64,000 bases of DNA. It comes from UBA1163 sp049513055 (GTDB lineage Bacteria > Desulfobacterota > BSN033 > UBA1163). The position numbers and the translations under genes are program-made. Shown here one piece after another: positions 28,724-37,326 of this stretch (the first letter of the stretch is position 1; every line of letters begins with the position of its first letter). The notes beneath the pieces are model-generated. The model saw only the letters and a program-made list of their open reading frames with translations, had not been told where the DNA came from and searched no databases. The stretch is from positions 1 to 64,000 of the forward strand of contig JBEKWN010000031.1 of the NCBI GenBank assembly GCA_049513055.1, written 5' to 3'.

Positions 28724-29137
28724 ATGAAGACGGTGCAGATGACCTTAGATGAGAATCTCATAGTATCCGTAGACAAGGTGGCCAAACGTCTTGGTACAAC
28801 TCGCTCTGCATTTACAAGGCAAGCCCTTAAGATCGCCCTCAGGGAAGTTCGTATCAATGAGTTGGAGCGGAAACATTGCGAGGGCTATAAACGTAAACCT
28901 GTTAAAAAAGGAGAGTTTGAGGATTGGGAGGCTTATTCTGACCCGGGATTCCGCATTAGAGTTCCTGGGAGAGGTAACGATAGCTCCCATTACATCCACG
29001 ATTCGGGATATCCCTACCGAAGTTTTATTGGCGAAAGAAGATGGAATGCCCAAAGACTGTGCCGTGAATCTCGATCACATCCAGACTGTTTCAAAAGGAA
29101 AGATTGGGCCTTTGATCGCAACACTGAGTTCCATTAA
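28724..29137 (+). pseudogene. Ribbon-helix-helix antitoxin (MazE-like) joined to a broken toxin gene
   Basis: The first 70 codons encode a ribbon-helix-helix antitoxin: KTVQMTLDENLIVSVDKVAKRLG, then SAFTRQALKIAL and KKGEFEDWEAY. This type of antitoxin binds DNA and neutralises a MazF/PemK toxin. After EDWE the frame runs out of phase through a toxin remnant and carries about 65 meaningless residues to 29137. AGGAGGT precedes the two ATG codons; 28724 has the better spacing. A deletion apparently removed the antitoxin end and the toxin start. Confidence 0.65.
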
Positions 29138-29183
29138 GATGTCAGAGTTAAGGTCGGCTATGCTATTTGCCCTGGGGTTTTAG
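28929..29183 (+). pseudogene. MazF/PemK-type toxin, N-terminus missing
   Basis: In the +2 frame relative to the antitoxin, residues RLILTRDSALEF, VTIAPITSTIRDIPTEV, GMPKDCAVNLDHIQTV and MSELRSAMLFALGF match the MazF endoribonuclease family from about residue 20 to the end. The N-terminal segment (usually MxRGEIWW...) is absent and there is no start codon in place, so the toxin is probably inactive. Confidence 0.7.
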
Positions 29184-29203
29184 TCCCTGCCTCAACCTCA
29201 ACC

Positions 29204-31216
29204 TTATTTTTTTCCTCTTCTCACATCCACGGTGTTGTCATAAAACGTACTTCCTCCCCCTTGGTCTGTCAAACGCTGGGAAGTCAGGGCATTTACAGAA
29301 CGAGGGCCAGGGCAGTGGTTCAGCCACCAGACCCCTTCTGCCACCACAATGCCGGAAGGAACTTTTGGAGTTACATGGAGGGTGAAAGAGACCTCACCGA
29401 GTTGATTGAAGGCAATGACAGAGTCGCCCTCTCTCATCCCCTTCGCCTCCGCATCAGCAGGGTTCATCTGAAGAAACATGGCCTTTTCCTTCTTGCGGAG
29501 GTCTTTTCTTTCCCTGAAAGAGGAGTTTAAGGCATAATGGCTGGGGCTCGTCATCAAGCGAAAGGGATAATTCCCTTCATAAGGAGGGAGATAACAGGGC
29601 AACGGGTGAAATTCTTTTGGGTTCAAAATTTCAATCTTTCCTGAAGGAGTTTTAAAACGAGTGCGCGCATCTGATGGAAGTGGAATTTCGACTGCCTTCC
29701 CAACCGAAAAGGCTTCTTGATCAATGGCTTCTCTCATGGGGCTCGGAATGGAAAGAAGATGGTCAATCAGTTCATCAGCAGTTTGATGGAAAAAGGGCTC
29801 ATGAAATCCCATCCCATGAGCCAATAGACAGAAGACCTCCCAGTTCGATTTGCTTTCTCCAACAGGCGGGAGAACCGCTTTTGCACGCTGAATGCAGTAG
29901 GTACCATAGGAACGGTAGAGATCGCTGTGTTCGAGAGAGGATGTTGAGGGCAGCACAATATCTGCGTATCGAGCCGTGTCCGTCATGAATCTTTCGTGAA
30001 CAATGGTGAAGAGGTTTTCTCGCGCCAGACCTTTTAAAACCTGATTCTGATCAGGAGTAACAGCCGCCGGGTTGGAATGATAGACATAGAGGCTTTGGAC
30101 AGGAGGATCATTAAGTTCATCCAATGCCCAACCCAGGCGATTCATATTAATGGTACGAGTTTTCTTAGCCATAAAGTCTTCTCGCAGGAATTCATTGATA
30201 GCAAAAGCCCCAGCCGTGCTGGTGCCGGTAAAACACCCGCCTCCTCTTTTCCCATAAGCCCCTACTAAAGCAGGTAAACAGACAATGGTGCGTATGGTCA
30301 TGGCTCCGTTGCCATATCGGGAGAGTCCGCTCCCAAGGCGGATGAAGGGATTCTTCGCTTTACCATAAGCATGAGCCATAGCTTTAATGGTCTCTGGAGA
30401 AAGACCTGTGAGGAGGCTGACTTTTTCGGGTGGAAAGTCTGGGAGAATTTTTTCTTTCAATTCCTCAAATCCCTGAACATGGGCAGTGAGAAAATCATGG
30501 TCAATGAGGTCGTCCCTGACGAGAAGGTGCATCAATCCCAAAGCGAGAGAGCCGTCGCTTCCTGGGCGGACGATGTAAATTTGATCAACTGTAGAGGAAG
30601 TGAGGGTTTGGTAAGTGTCAATAAGCCAAATCGTTGCTCCATTTTGTTTGGCTCTCTTGACCCCATGGAGAAAATGGATATTGGTAGCTACAGCATTGAT
30701 TCCCCATAGAATCACCAGATCGCTCTCTGCCACCTCATCAGGATGGGGGGCTGGCGTTTCTCCCATCACCACTTTCCAACCCACCTCTTTAGCAGGAGAG
30801 CATATAGTTCGGTTGAGGCGAGAGGCTCCAAGTCGATAGAAAAAAGGATGCCCGGCATTCCGCTGGATGAGACCCATTGTTCCAGCATAGGAGTATGGAA
30901 GAATAGCCTCCGAGCCATACTGATTGATGATATTTTGCCAGCGCCCTGTAATCCGGTTAATTGCTTCTTCCCAAGAAATAGAATGAAATTCACCGGAGCC
31001 TTTGGCTCCTGCCCGAAAAAGGGGACGAGTGAGGCGGAGCGGTGAATGGACGGTTTCTTGATAGCGATTCATCTTCACGCAAAGGGTGCCCCTTGTAAAA
31101 GGATGTTCAGGGTCGCCAGAAACTTTGACTGCTTTTCCGTCTATGACTTCTACCAGAAGTCCGCAGGTGTCAGGTCAATCATAAGGGCAAACCGATCGTT
31201 TTATCTTTTTCAACAT
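29204..31216 (-). CDS. Molybdopterin oxidoreductase with UGA in its first Fe-S motif (candidate selenoprotein, Sec14)
   Basis: An ATG at 31216 has AAGGAG 7 nt upstream. Its frame continues through one UGA (31177-31175) into a 670-residue bis-MGD oxidoreductase. The N-terminus reads RSVCPYDUPDTCGLLVEV, whereas homologues read CPYDCPDTC, so UGA replaces the second ligand of the [4Fe-4S] cluster. Further support: HPFTRGTLCVKMNRYQ follows in register; GTMGLIQRNAGHPFFYRLGAS and RTICSPAKEVGW (residues about 125-150, likely metal-ligand region) are present; so is a complete C-terminal domain. No signal peptide is seen, so it is cytoplasmic. The substrate is unknown; the family (COG0243) includes sulfur- and N-oxide reductases. 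The alternative is translation from the internal ATG 31078 or a mutated gene. Confidence 0.8.
31145..31177 (-). promoter_or_regulatory. Candidate Sec codon and SECIS-like hairpin (minus strand)
   Basis: On the minus strand UGA (31177-31175) is followed by 13 nt and then GACTTC-TGGTA-GAAGTC (31161-31145), a perfect 6-bp stem with a GGU-containing loop. Spacing and loop size match the hairpins in mvhD and fdhA. Confidence 0.65.
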
Positions 31217-31358
31217 GAAAAATCTCCTTCATTATCGCCTGGGATTAAGAGAAAACATGGCATTTCAATGGATGAAACTTCTTTACCATCTTCGCCAGAA
31301 GTATATTCTACCTTTATGACAACTTCAATCCCATTACAAAAAACTACCTTCCCATATC

Positions 31359-31386
31359 TTGACATACACATTTTTTTTAATATAAT
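31359..31386 (+). promoter_or_regulatory. Strong promoter of vapBC
   Basis: TTGACA (31359-31364), a 16-nt T-rich spacer and TATAAT (31381-31386) match the sigma-70 consensus exactly at both hexamers. An imperfect inverted repeat (ATACA...TGTAT) overlaps it and could be the VapB operator. Confidence 0.8.
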
Positions 31387-31413
31387 ATGTATAGAAGTAA
31401 GGTGGAGGCAGAA

Positions 31414-31617
31414 ATGAAACGTACAAACATTGTTATGGACGAAAAGCTAATAAAAGAAGGGATGAAGACCACTGGGATTAAAACTCGTAGGGCCTTGGTT
31501 GACTATGCCTTGCGGGACCTTCTTCGTCGCGAATCTCAAAAAAGGATCTTAGAGTTAAAAGGAAAGGTTCATTGGGAAGGCGATTTGTCATCCATGCGAA
31601 AAGGAAGAAGGGTTTAA
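31414..31617 (+). CDS. vapB: VapB-family antitoxin
   Basis: A 67-residue protein, MKRTNIVMDEKLIKEGMKTTG, with the short N-terminal DNA-binding segment of DUF2191/VapB antitoxins and a charged C-terminus that would wrap the toxin. ATG 31414 follows GGTGGAGG. Its TAA shares a base with the toxin ATG (TAATG), so the two are translationally coupled. Confidence 0.85.
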   Translation: MKRTNIVMDEKLIKEGMKTTGIKTRRALVDYALRDLLRRESQKRILELKGKVHWEGDLSSMRKGRRV

Positions 31618-32018
31618 TGGTCTTGGTTGATACAACGGTCTGGGTAGACCTTTTTTCAGGGTTGACCACTCCTCAGGTGATTGTACTCGAATCGCTGATT
31701 TTAAAAAGAGAAGATATCTGCCTCTGCGGTGTTATTCTTACAGAGGTTTTACAAGGAATACGGGATGACAAAGAGCACGGCAAGACACAAGCCATTTTCT
31801 CGAACCTTTTGTACCTTCCAATGACCCGTGAGACATTCCTACTGGCGGCCCACATCTACCGCTTTCTTCGAGCACGGGGAATCACCATAAGGAACTCGAT
31901 TGACTGTATGATAGCCGCTGTATGTATTGAGAATAAGGTGGCATTGCTCCATCACGACAGGGATTTCGACCTTATCTCAAAAAAATTTGATTTGGAAATT
32001 GTAAATTTGCCCACCTGA
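31617..32018 (+). CDS. vapC: VapC-family PIN-domain toxin
   Basis: The product has 133 residues. The PIN ribonuclease acidic residues are visible: VDTTVWVD at the start, LTEVLQG near 45, NSIDCMIAAVC near 95, and HHDRDFD near 113. VapC toxins cleave tRNA or rRNA when released from VapB. The pair appears intact, unlike the MazEF remnant 2.5 kb upstream. Confidence 0.88.
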   Translation: MVLVDTTVWVDLFSGLTTPQVIVLESLILKREDICLCGVILTEVLQGIRDDKEHGKTQAIFSNLLYLPMTRETFLLAAHIYRFLRARGITIRNSIDCMIAAVCIENKVALLHHDRDFDLISKKFDLEIVNLPT

Positions 32019-32136
32019 CTTTGAAAAGTACTCTTCCTTTGCTTCCTTTTTAAATTTTATTCCCGTTTGACTTCTTCGCCCAAATTCAATAAACTCTAAA
32101 ACAAATTGAGGTGTTTAATCGAGAGAAGAGTGATAA

Positions 32137-32502
32137 ATGGATAAAGATTCCTCTTTTACTGTCCGGGATCTTCCAAGACAAGAAAGGCCTCGTGAAAGGC
32201 TCCAAAAATTTGGCCCAGAGGCACTTTCTGCTCAAGAACTTTTAGCTCTGGTCATTGGGCGGGGTATTCCCAAAAAATCAGTAATGAGTATTGCACAGGA
32301 GTTATTGGTGAGATTTGGTAATATTAAAGCAATAAGCCAGGCAACCATAGAGGAACTCTCTCAAATAAGGGGGATCGGTTTTGCCAAAGCAGCCCAACTT
32401 AAAGCATGTTTTGAGCTTGGAAAAAGAGAAGAATTAGAACCAGAGTTGAAAAATTTTGATATTAAAGATCCTGAAATGGTTGATTCGAAAGGAATTGATT
32501 AG
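32137..32502 (+). pseudogene. RadC (UPF0758) N-terminal part, MPN domain missing
   Basis: A 121-residue product with RPRERLQKFGPEALSAQELLAL and IRGIGFAKAAQLKA, the N-terminal helix-hairpin-helix part of RadC. Homology stops near FDIKDPEMV, just where the JAB/MPN metal domain should begin, and a stop follows. A complete RadC lies 2.7 kb downstream inside the restriction operon. This copy looks like a remnant. Confidence 0.7.
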
Positions 32503-32507
32503 AGGAT

Positions 32508-32753
32508 ATGGCTCCAAAGAAAGAAGAAAATTTATCTAAGGAAAAACTTCTGGCTGAGATTGAGCGGTTGAAGAAAGAATTAAAGAAGAGAAAGAAGTAT
32601 GGTCTGGTTTGGGAGGAAAAGCCTGAAGAAGTTGTCGAGATGTGTAAGAAAAAATTGCCTGCCACTCCAAGAGATTTAGCCTTTCGTTGCAAGGAAGTGA
32701 CTGAAGAGGCAGGCCTTCAAAGGGTGAGGCTTGGGAATTTGCATCTCCTTTAA
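32508..32753 (+). pseudogene. N-terminal fragment of a type III restriction methyltransferase (Mod)
   Basis: An 81-codon frame. Residues 6-50 (ENLSKEKLLAEIERLKKEL, KKYGLVWEEKPEEVVEMC) match the coiled N-terminus that precedes the catalytic domain in type III Mod proteins. The match ends at KKLP. The last 30 residues are from something else that I do not recognise. It is probably debris of an older restriction system. Confidence 0.55.
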
Positions 32754-32764
32754 TCTCACATAAC

Positions 32765-32810
32765 TTCCCCCTCTCCCTCGATGGGAGAGGGCGGGGGTGA
32801 GGGTGGACAC
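32765..32810. repeat. CCCTCTCCC...GGGAGAGGG repeat at the hsdR start
   Basis: CCCTCTCCC-TCGAT-GGGAGAGGG followed by a GGTGAGGGTG run is a widely dispersed intergenic palindrome. The first ATG of the hsdR frame (32781) lies within it. Confidence 0.7.
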
Positions 32811-35162
32811 TTGGACGTGAGATCCAATATTTCCTTAAGCGAAGCAGACACCAAAGCAAAATTAATTGATCCTGTTCTTCATCAACGGGGTTGGACAGAA
32901 GACCTTATTCGCCGTGAGGAGACAGAGCGCGGGATTGACATCATAGATGGTAAACCAAGACGAAGAGAGCGAGGCAGGACAGATTATCTTTTAAGGGTAA
33001 GGGTCAACATCAGCACTCAGCCCGTTGCTATTGCCCTGATTGAAGCCAAACGAAGCGATGAGCCTCCCGATAAAGGACTTGAACAGGCTAAGAAATATGC
33101 CCGTTTGAACCACGTCCCTTTTGTCTATTCATCCAATGGCCACCTCTTTGTAGAGTATGATCATTTTACTGGCCAAACTACAAGACCAAATCCTCTCCCA
33201 GAATTCCCAACGCCTGAGATACTTCATAAGCGTTATGAGGAAGGTGTTGGTTTTTTGTTAGAAAGCAATAGTGCAAGGCCGCTTCTTGTTCCGTATCCAG
33301 GAGGAGAGGCGAGTAGACGCTATTACCAAGATGCCGCTATCCGTGCATTGCTTGAGAAAATAGCCGCAGGTGAAAAACGACTTCTTTTATACCTGGCCAC
33401 AGGCTCAGGAAAAACTTTTATTGCAGTTCATATTTTGAAGAAGATTGCGGATGCCGGACAGTTGCGCCGTGCTTTGTTTGTGTGTGACCGGGATGAGTTG
33501 CGTGCCCAGGGCCTTGGGGCTTTCCAGAATGTTTTTGGGGCTGACGCCGCAGAAGTCACCACGGCAAACCCCCAGAAGAACGCCCGTATCTTGATTTCAA
33601 CCTACCAAACACTCAATGTGGCAGGGGAAACCGATGATGCCAAGTTTTTCCTCGAAAATTATCCCCAAAATTATTTTGGCCATATCATTATTGATGAATG
33701 CCACAGAAGCGCGTGGGGGAAATGGAGTATTGTGCTTCGCCAGAACCCAGAAGCTATTCAAATAGGGCTCACTGCAACCCCGCGATTCTTTGAAGGAGGA
33801 AGGCCAGAAGAGCGTCGGGAGGATGAAGAAATTACAGCCAATAATCTCAAATATTTTGGTGAGCCTGTTTATGAGTACGACATGGCCCAGGGGATTGAGG
33901 ATGGATATCTTCCTGGCTGCGAGATTATCAGGCGAGAGGCGAATCTGGATAACGTGGGGGTTACACGAGAAGACATTAAGCGTCTTGGGGCAAAAGATGC
34001 GATAACCGGTCAAACGATCAGGCCTGATGAAACCCGCGAGCATTATGAAGCACCTTCTTTTGAAGATATGATCCAGTTACCTGACAGAGTAAAAATCATG
34101 TGTCAGGACCTCTTTGAAATGTTTCTTCAAACCGGTGGCCCACACCAGAAGACTGTAATCTTCTGTACCCGGGATACTCATGCGGATGCTGTTGATGCTG
34201 AAATGAACAATCTCTATGCCCAATGGTGTGCTCGAAACGGCCAATCGCGCCTCGATCCTTATGCCTTCAAATGCACCGCTTCTGTGGGTGGGAGCCAGTT
34301 CATTTCTGAATTGAGAGGTTCAGAGCGGACCCACTTCATTGCAACTACCGTTGACTTAATCACGACCGGTGTTGATGTTCCAATACTTCGTAATGTCGTT
34401 TTTTTCAAATATGTCCGTTCCCCTATTGCATTTCAGCAGATGATGGGTAGAGGTTCGAGAATTCATCTCCCTACCAACAAGTTAATGTTTCGTGTCTATG
34501 ATTATACAAATGCTACCCGTCTCTTAGGGAAAGATTTTGGAAGCCGTCCTTTGCCCACCCGTGAAACAAGAGAACTTGAAGAGGAGAGAAAGGAAAAAAT
34601 AATTCGTGTTGAAGGGTTTGATGTCCATATTAATCCTGCCGGCACGTATATTGTCACAAAAGTTGGTGATCGATTGGGGATGGTTACCGTGGAAGAATAC
34701 AAACAGACGTTGGCCCAGCGCTTGATCGAAGAGGCAAAGACGCTGGATGATTTTCGCAGCCTCTGGATTGACCCACAGAAACGAAAAACACTTATTGGGC
34801 TTTTGCCTGATGACGGACAAGGTCTCAGATTACTTCGGGAACTTTTGAAATACCAGGATTATGATCTTTATGATGTGTTGGCAGAGATTGGTTATGGAAT
34901 TGCCCCGAAAAACCGTGTTGAGCGTGTTTCAGCATTAAAATATAAGCACATCAATTGGTTCAATAGCCTCCCTCAAAAGACGAGTAGCGCCTTGATAGCC
35001 CTCGCTAAGCAATTTGAAAAGGGTGGTACAGAAGAGTTAGAAAATCCATTTATTTTCAATGCGCCTGATGTTATCAAAGCAGGAGGTCTTGAGGCTTTGA
35101 AGGGTTTGGGTGAACCCAAGGATATTATCAACGAGACCAAAATGAGGCTTTTTGCAGCATGA
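32781..35162 (+). CDS. hsdR: Type I restriction enzyme R subunit
   Basis: The open frame has 793 codons. An N-terminal nuclease domain shows GRTDYLLRV then IALIEAKRS (PD-(D/E)xK, residues about 72-100). The helicase has ATGSGKTF (Walker A, near 215), IIDECHRS (DEAD box), LTATPRFF and a C-terminal QQMMGRGSRIH. The enzyme cuts unmodified DNA after ATP-driven translocation. The first ATG lies in a dispersed palindrome, so a GTG at 32817 or TTG at 32811 could be the true start. The stop overlaps radC by 4 nt. Confidence 0.9.
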   Translation: MGEGGGEGGHLDVRSNISLSEADTKAKLIDPVLHQRGWTEDLIRREETERGIDIIDGKPRRRERGRTDYLLRVRVNISTQPVAIALIEAKRSDEPPDKGLEQAKKYARLNHVPFVYSSNGHLFVEYDHFTGQTTRPNPLPEFPTPEILHKRYEEGVGFLLESNSARPLLVPYPGGEASRRYYQDAAIRALLEKIAAGEKRLLLYLATGSGKTFIAVHILKKIADAGQLRRALFVCDRDELRAQGLGAFQNVFGADAAEVTTANPQKNARILISTYQTLNVAGETDDAKFFLENYPQNYFGHIIIDECHRSAWGKWSIVLRQNPEAIQIGLTATPRFFEGGRPEERREDEEITANNLKYFGEPVYEYDMAQGIEDGYLPGCEIIRREANLDNVGVTREDIKRLGAKDAITGQTIRPDETREHYEAPSFEDMIQLPDRVKIMCQDLFEMFLQTGGPHQKTVIFCTRDTHADAVDAEMNNLYAQWCARNGQSRLDPYAFKCTASVGGSQFISELRGSERTHFIATTVDLITTGVDVPILRNVVFFKYVRSPIAFQQMMGRGSRIHLPTNKLMFRVYDYTNATRLLGKDFGSRPLPTRETRELEEERKEKIIRVEGFDVHINPAGTYIVTKVGDRLGMVTVEEYKQTLAQRLIEEAKTLDDFRSLWIDPQKRKTLIGLLPDDGQGLRLLRELLKYQDYDLYDVLAEIGYGIAPKNRVERVSALKYKHINWFNSLPQKTSSALIALAKQFEKGGTEELENPFIFNAPDVIKAGGLEALKGLGEPKDIINETKMRLFAA

Positions 35163-36088
35163 ACCAAAAGACTTTACCTCAGAAGGAAGTTTTTGATTTC
35201 CTTGTTGCAAATGGAATCTATCCAATGTACAGCAAGAAGGGGAAGATTTTCTTTAGAGGTTTAATCAGGATAGGTCTATCAACCACCGAAAAGACGAATG
35301 AGTTGATCGCACAGCTGAATTTAAAGACAGACGAAGATTGCAAAAAAATAAGAAAAGAAGTTAAGGAGGCCGTGGCTGCTATTAGACCCACCCGGCCGAT
35401 AAAGGAATGGATAAAAGAAGAGAGGCCGAGAGAAATGCTGATCAAATATGGTCCGGAAGCTATCTCTCTATCGAAACTGCTGGCCATCATCCTTCGGACG
35501 GGGAAGGAGGGTACGAACGCTGAAGAATTGTCAAAAAGGTTGTTGAATCATTTCAAGACATTAAGAGAAATAGATTCCGCACCCATTTCTGAAATCTGCA
35601 AGATGGACGGGATAGGATATACAAAAGCTGTTCAGATAAAGGCTGCTTTAGAACTCGGTAAAAGGCTTTACAAGGAAGAGGCGGAAAAGAAGAAAAGAAT
35701 TGGAGGGGCTGATGATGTCATAGGATATGTGGCGGAGTATTATGGCCCATATCTGAGGGACGCGAAGAAAGAGTTTTTCCATGTGATTCTCTTAGATATT
35801 AAGAATAAACCCCTTCACAACATAGAGATCAGTAAAGGTAGTCTGAATGCCGCGATCGTTGACCCAAAAGAAGTTATAAAAGAGGCAACATTAAGGTCTG
35901 CCTCTTCCATTATATTGGTCCACAATCATCCATCAGGAGAGACAGAGCCATCCTCTGAAGATGTCGAAATAACAAGTCGCATCATTCAAGCCTGTGACCT
36001 TGTGGGTATAAAAGTTTTAGACCATATCATCATTGGGAAGAACAAAGACGATTATTTCAGTTTCGCAAAGGCAGGACTGATTAGATGA
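35159..36088 (+). CDS. RadC-family JAB/MPN protein inside the restriction operon
   Basis: The product has 309 residues. The first 75 are not typical of RadC. Then come ERPREMLIKYGPEAIS and a helix-hairpin-helix (MDGIGYTKAVQIKAALELGKR), and a C-terminal JAB domain with the metal motif HNHPSGETEPSSEDVE near 260 and DHIIIG. Both ends overlap the neighbours by 4 nt (ATGA), so it belongs to the hsdRSM operon. RadC-like proteins are common in defence and mobile loci. A role as a peptidase or single-strand DNA processing factor for HsdR is only a guess. Confidence 0.85.
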   Translation: MNQKTLPQKEVFDFLVANGIYPMYSKKGKIFFRGLIRIGLSTTEKTNELIAQLNLKTDEDCKKIRKEVKEAVAAIRPTRPIKEWIKEERPREMLIKYGPEAISLSKLLAIILRTGKEGTNAEELSKRLLNHFKTLREIDSAPISEICKMDGIGYTKAVQIKAALELGKRLYKEEAEKKKRIGGADDVIGYVAEYYGPYLRDAKKEFFHVILLDIKNKPLHNIEISKGSLNAAIVDPKEVIKEATLRSASSIILVHNHPSGETEPSSEDVEITSRIIQACDLVGIKVLDHIIIGKNKDDYFSFAKAGLIR

Positions 36089-37326
36089 ATAGCAACCTCT
36101 CATTCCCAATTCCCAATTCCGAACTCCCCGATGGTTGGCGCTGGGTGAAACTGGGAGAGGTTGCAAAAGAATTTGTAAATGGTGGGACACCAAGTACAAA
36201 TATACCGGAGTATTGGGATGGAAATATACCTTGGATCACTGGTGCTGATGTAACTGATTTTTGGGTTTCAGGGGGAAGAAAGTTCATAACAGAGGACGGA
36301 CTTAAGAATAGTGTGACCCACCTGGTTCCAAGAAATACAGTTTTAGTCGTTACAAGAACAGGCGTCGGTAAAGTAGGGATCGCTGCAAATGATTTGTGTT
36401 TTAGTCAGGATATTACTGGTGTAATCTGCAGCGAAGAAATCTATCCTGAATATTTAGCATGGTACATCTTCTCGGAGAGGAATAATTTAACAAATATTCA
36501 AAGAGGTGCAACCATTAAAGGCCTGACGAGAAATGATATTGAAAGCTTGCAGATCCCTTTACCGCCTTTAGAGGAACAAAAGAGCATTTCGTTAAAAATT
36601 CAGGAATTGATGCAAGAGGTGGAACGTGCCCGAACTGCCTGCGAAAAGCAATTAGAAGCAGCCAAAGCCCTTCCTTCCGCCCACCTGCGAGAGGTCTTCA
36701 AAAGCGAAGAAGCAAAGAAGTGGGAGAGAAAGAGGCTGGGGGAGGTATTAGAGGAACCTTTAAAAAACGGTTTAAATTACAGGAAAGAAGACTTTGGAGC
36801 AGGGGTTAAATTTGTAAATGTATCCGATGTCTTTTGCAGTGCAAGGATTAATAATAAAAAGTTGGACAGAATAAATGTATCAATAGAAGATGTTAAGAAA
36901 TATCAATTACAAACCGGGGACATTCTCATTGTGCGATCATCCTTGAAAAGAGAAGGGATAGCATATCCAGCCTTGTTTATAGAAGATGAGGAACCGGTAG
37001 TTTTTTGTGGCTTCTTAATAAGAATTAGACCTGATAAAGGGAAAGTTGCTCCCTTTTATTTGCTCAATTATTTACGCTCTTCAATTGCAAGGGAAAAATT
37101 GATCGGTGATTCTGACACAGTAACCATAACCAATGTTGACCAAGGAACTCTTCTTTCTTTAGATATCCCTATACCATCTTTAGATGAACAACAACGTATC
37201 ACTTTCGAACTCAAAGAAAAAATGGTACAGGTAGAAAATCTGCAATCGGCGATCCAAAATCAACATTCCGCATTAAGTGTCTTACCCCAGTCAATTTTGA
37301 GAAAGGCATTTGGTGGAAAATTATGA
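36085..37326 (+). CDS. hsdS: Type I restriction specificity subunit S
   Basis: The product has 413 residues with two target-recognition domains. The first starts at GWRWVKLGEVAKEF, with GGTPSTN and ITGADV. The second starts at WERKRLGEVLEEPLKNGLNY near residue 212. Each is followed by a spacer helix (LPPLEEQKSISLKIQELM; IPSLDEQQRITFELKEKM). The S subunit sets the bipartite DNA target of both methylation and cleavage. The first 14 residues come from a repeated TTCCCAA word. It overlaps radC and the TIR gene by 4 nt each. Confidence 0.93.
   Translation: MNSNLSFPIPNSELPDGWRWVKLGEVAKEFVNGGTPSTNIPEYWDGNIPWITGADVTDFWVSGGRKFITEDGLKNSVTHLVPRNTVLVVTRTGVGKVGIAANDLCFSQDITGVICSEEIYPEYLAWYIFSERNNLTNIQRGATIKGLTRNDIESLQIPLPPLEEQKSISLKIQELMQEVERARTACEKQLEAAKALPSAHLREVFKSEEAKKWERKRLGEVLEEPLKNGLNYRKEDFGAGVKFVNVSDVFCSARINNKKLDRINVSIEDVKKYQLQTGDILIVRSSLKREGIAYPALFIEDEEPVVFCGFLIRIRPDKGKVAPFYLLNYLRSSIAREKLIGDSDTVTITNVDQGTLLSLDIPIPSLDEQQRITFELKEKMVQVENLQSAIQNQHSALSVLPQSILRKAFGGKL

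Noticed and set aside
28721..29137. An intact 138-residue regulator
   Set aside because: Residues after about 70 come from reading the toxin remnant out of phase and have no family match.
32536..32859. A minus-strand protein containing HPHPRPLPSRERGK
   Set aside because: It is produced by the CCCTCTCCC...GGGAGAGGG repeat and shadows the mod fragment.
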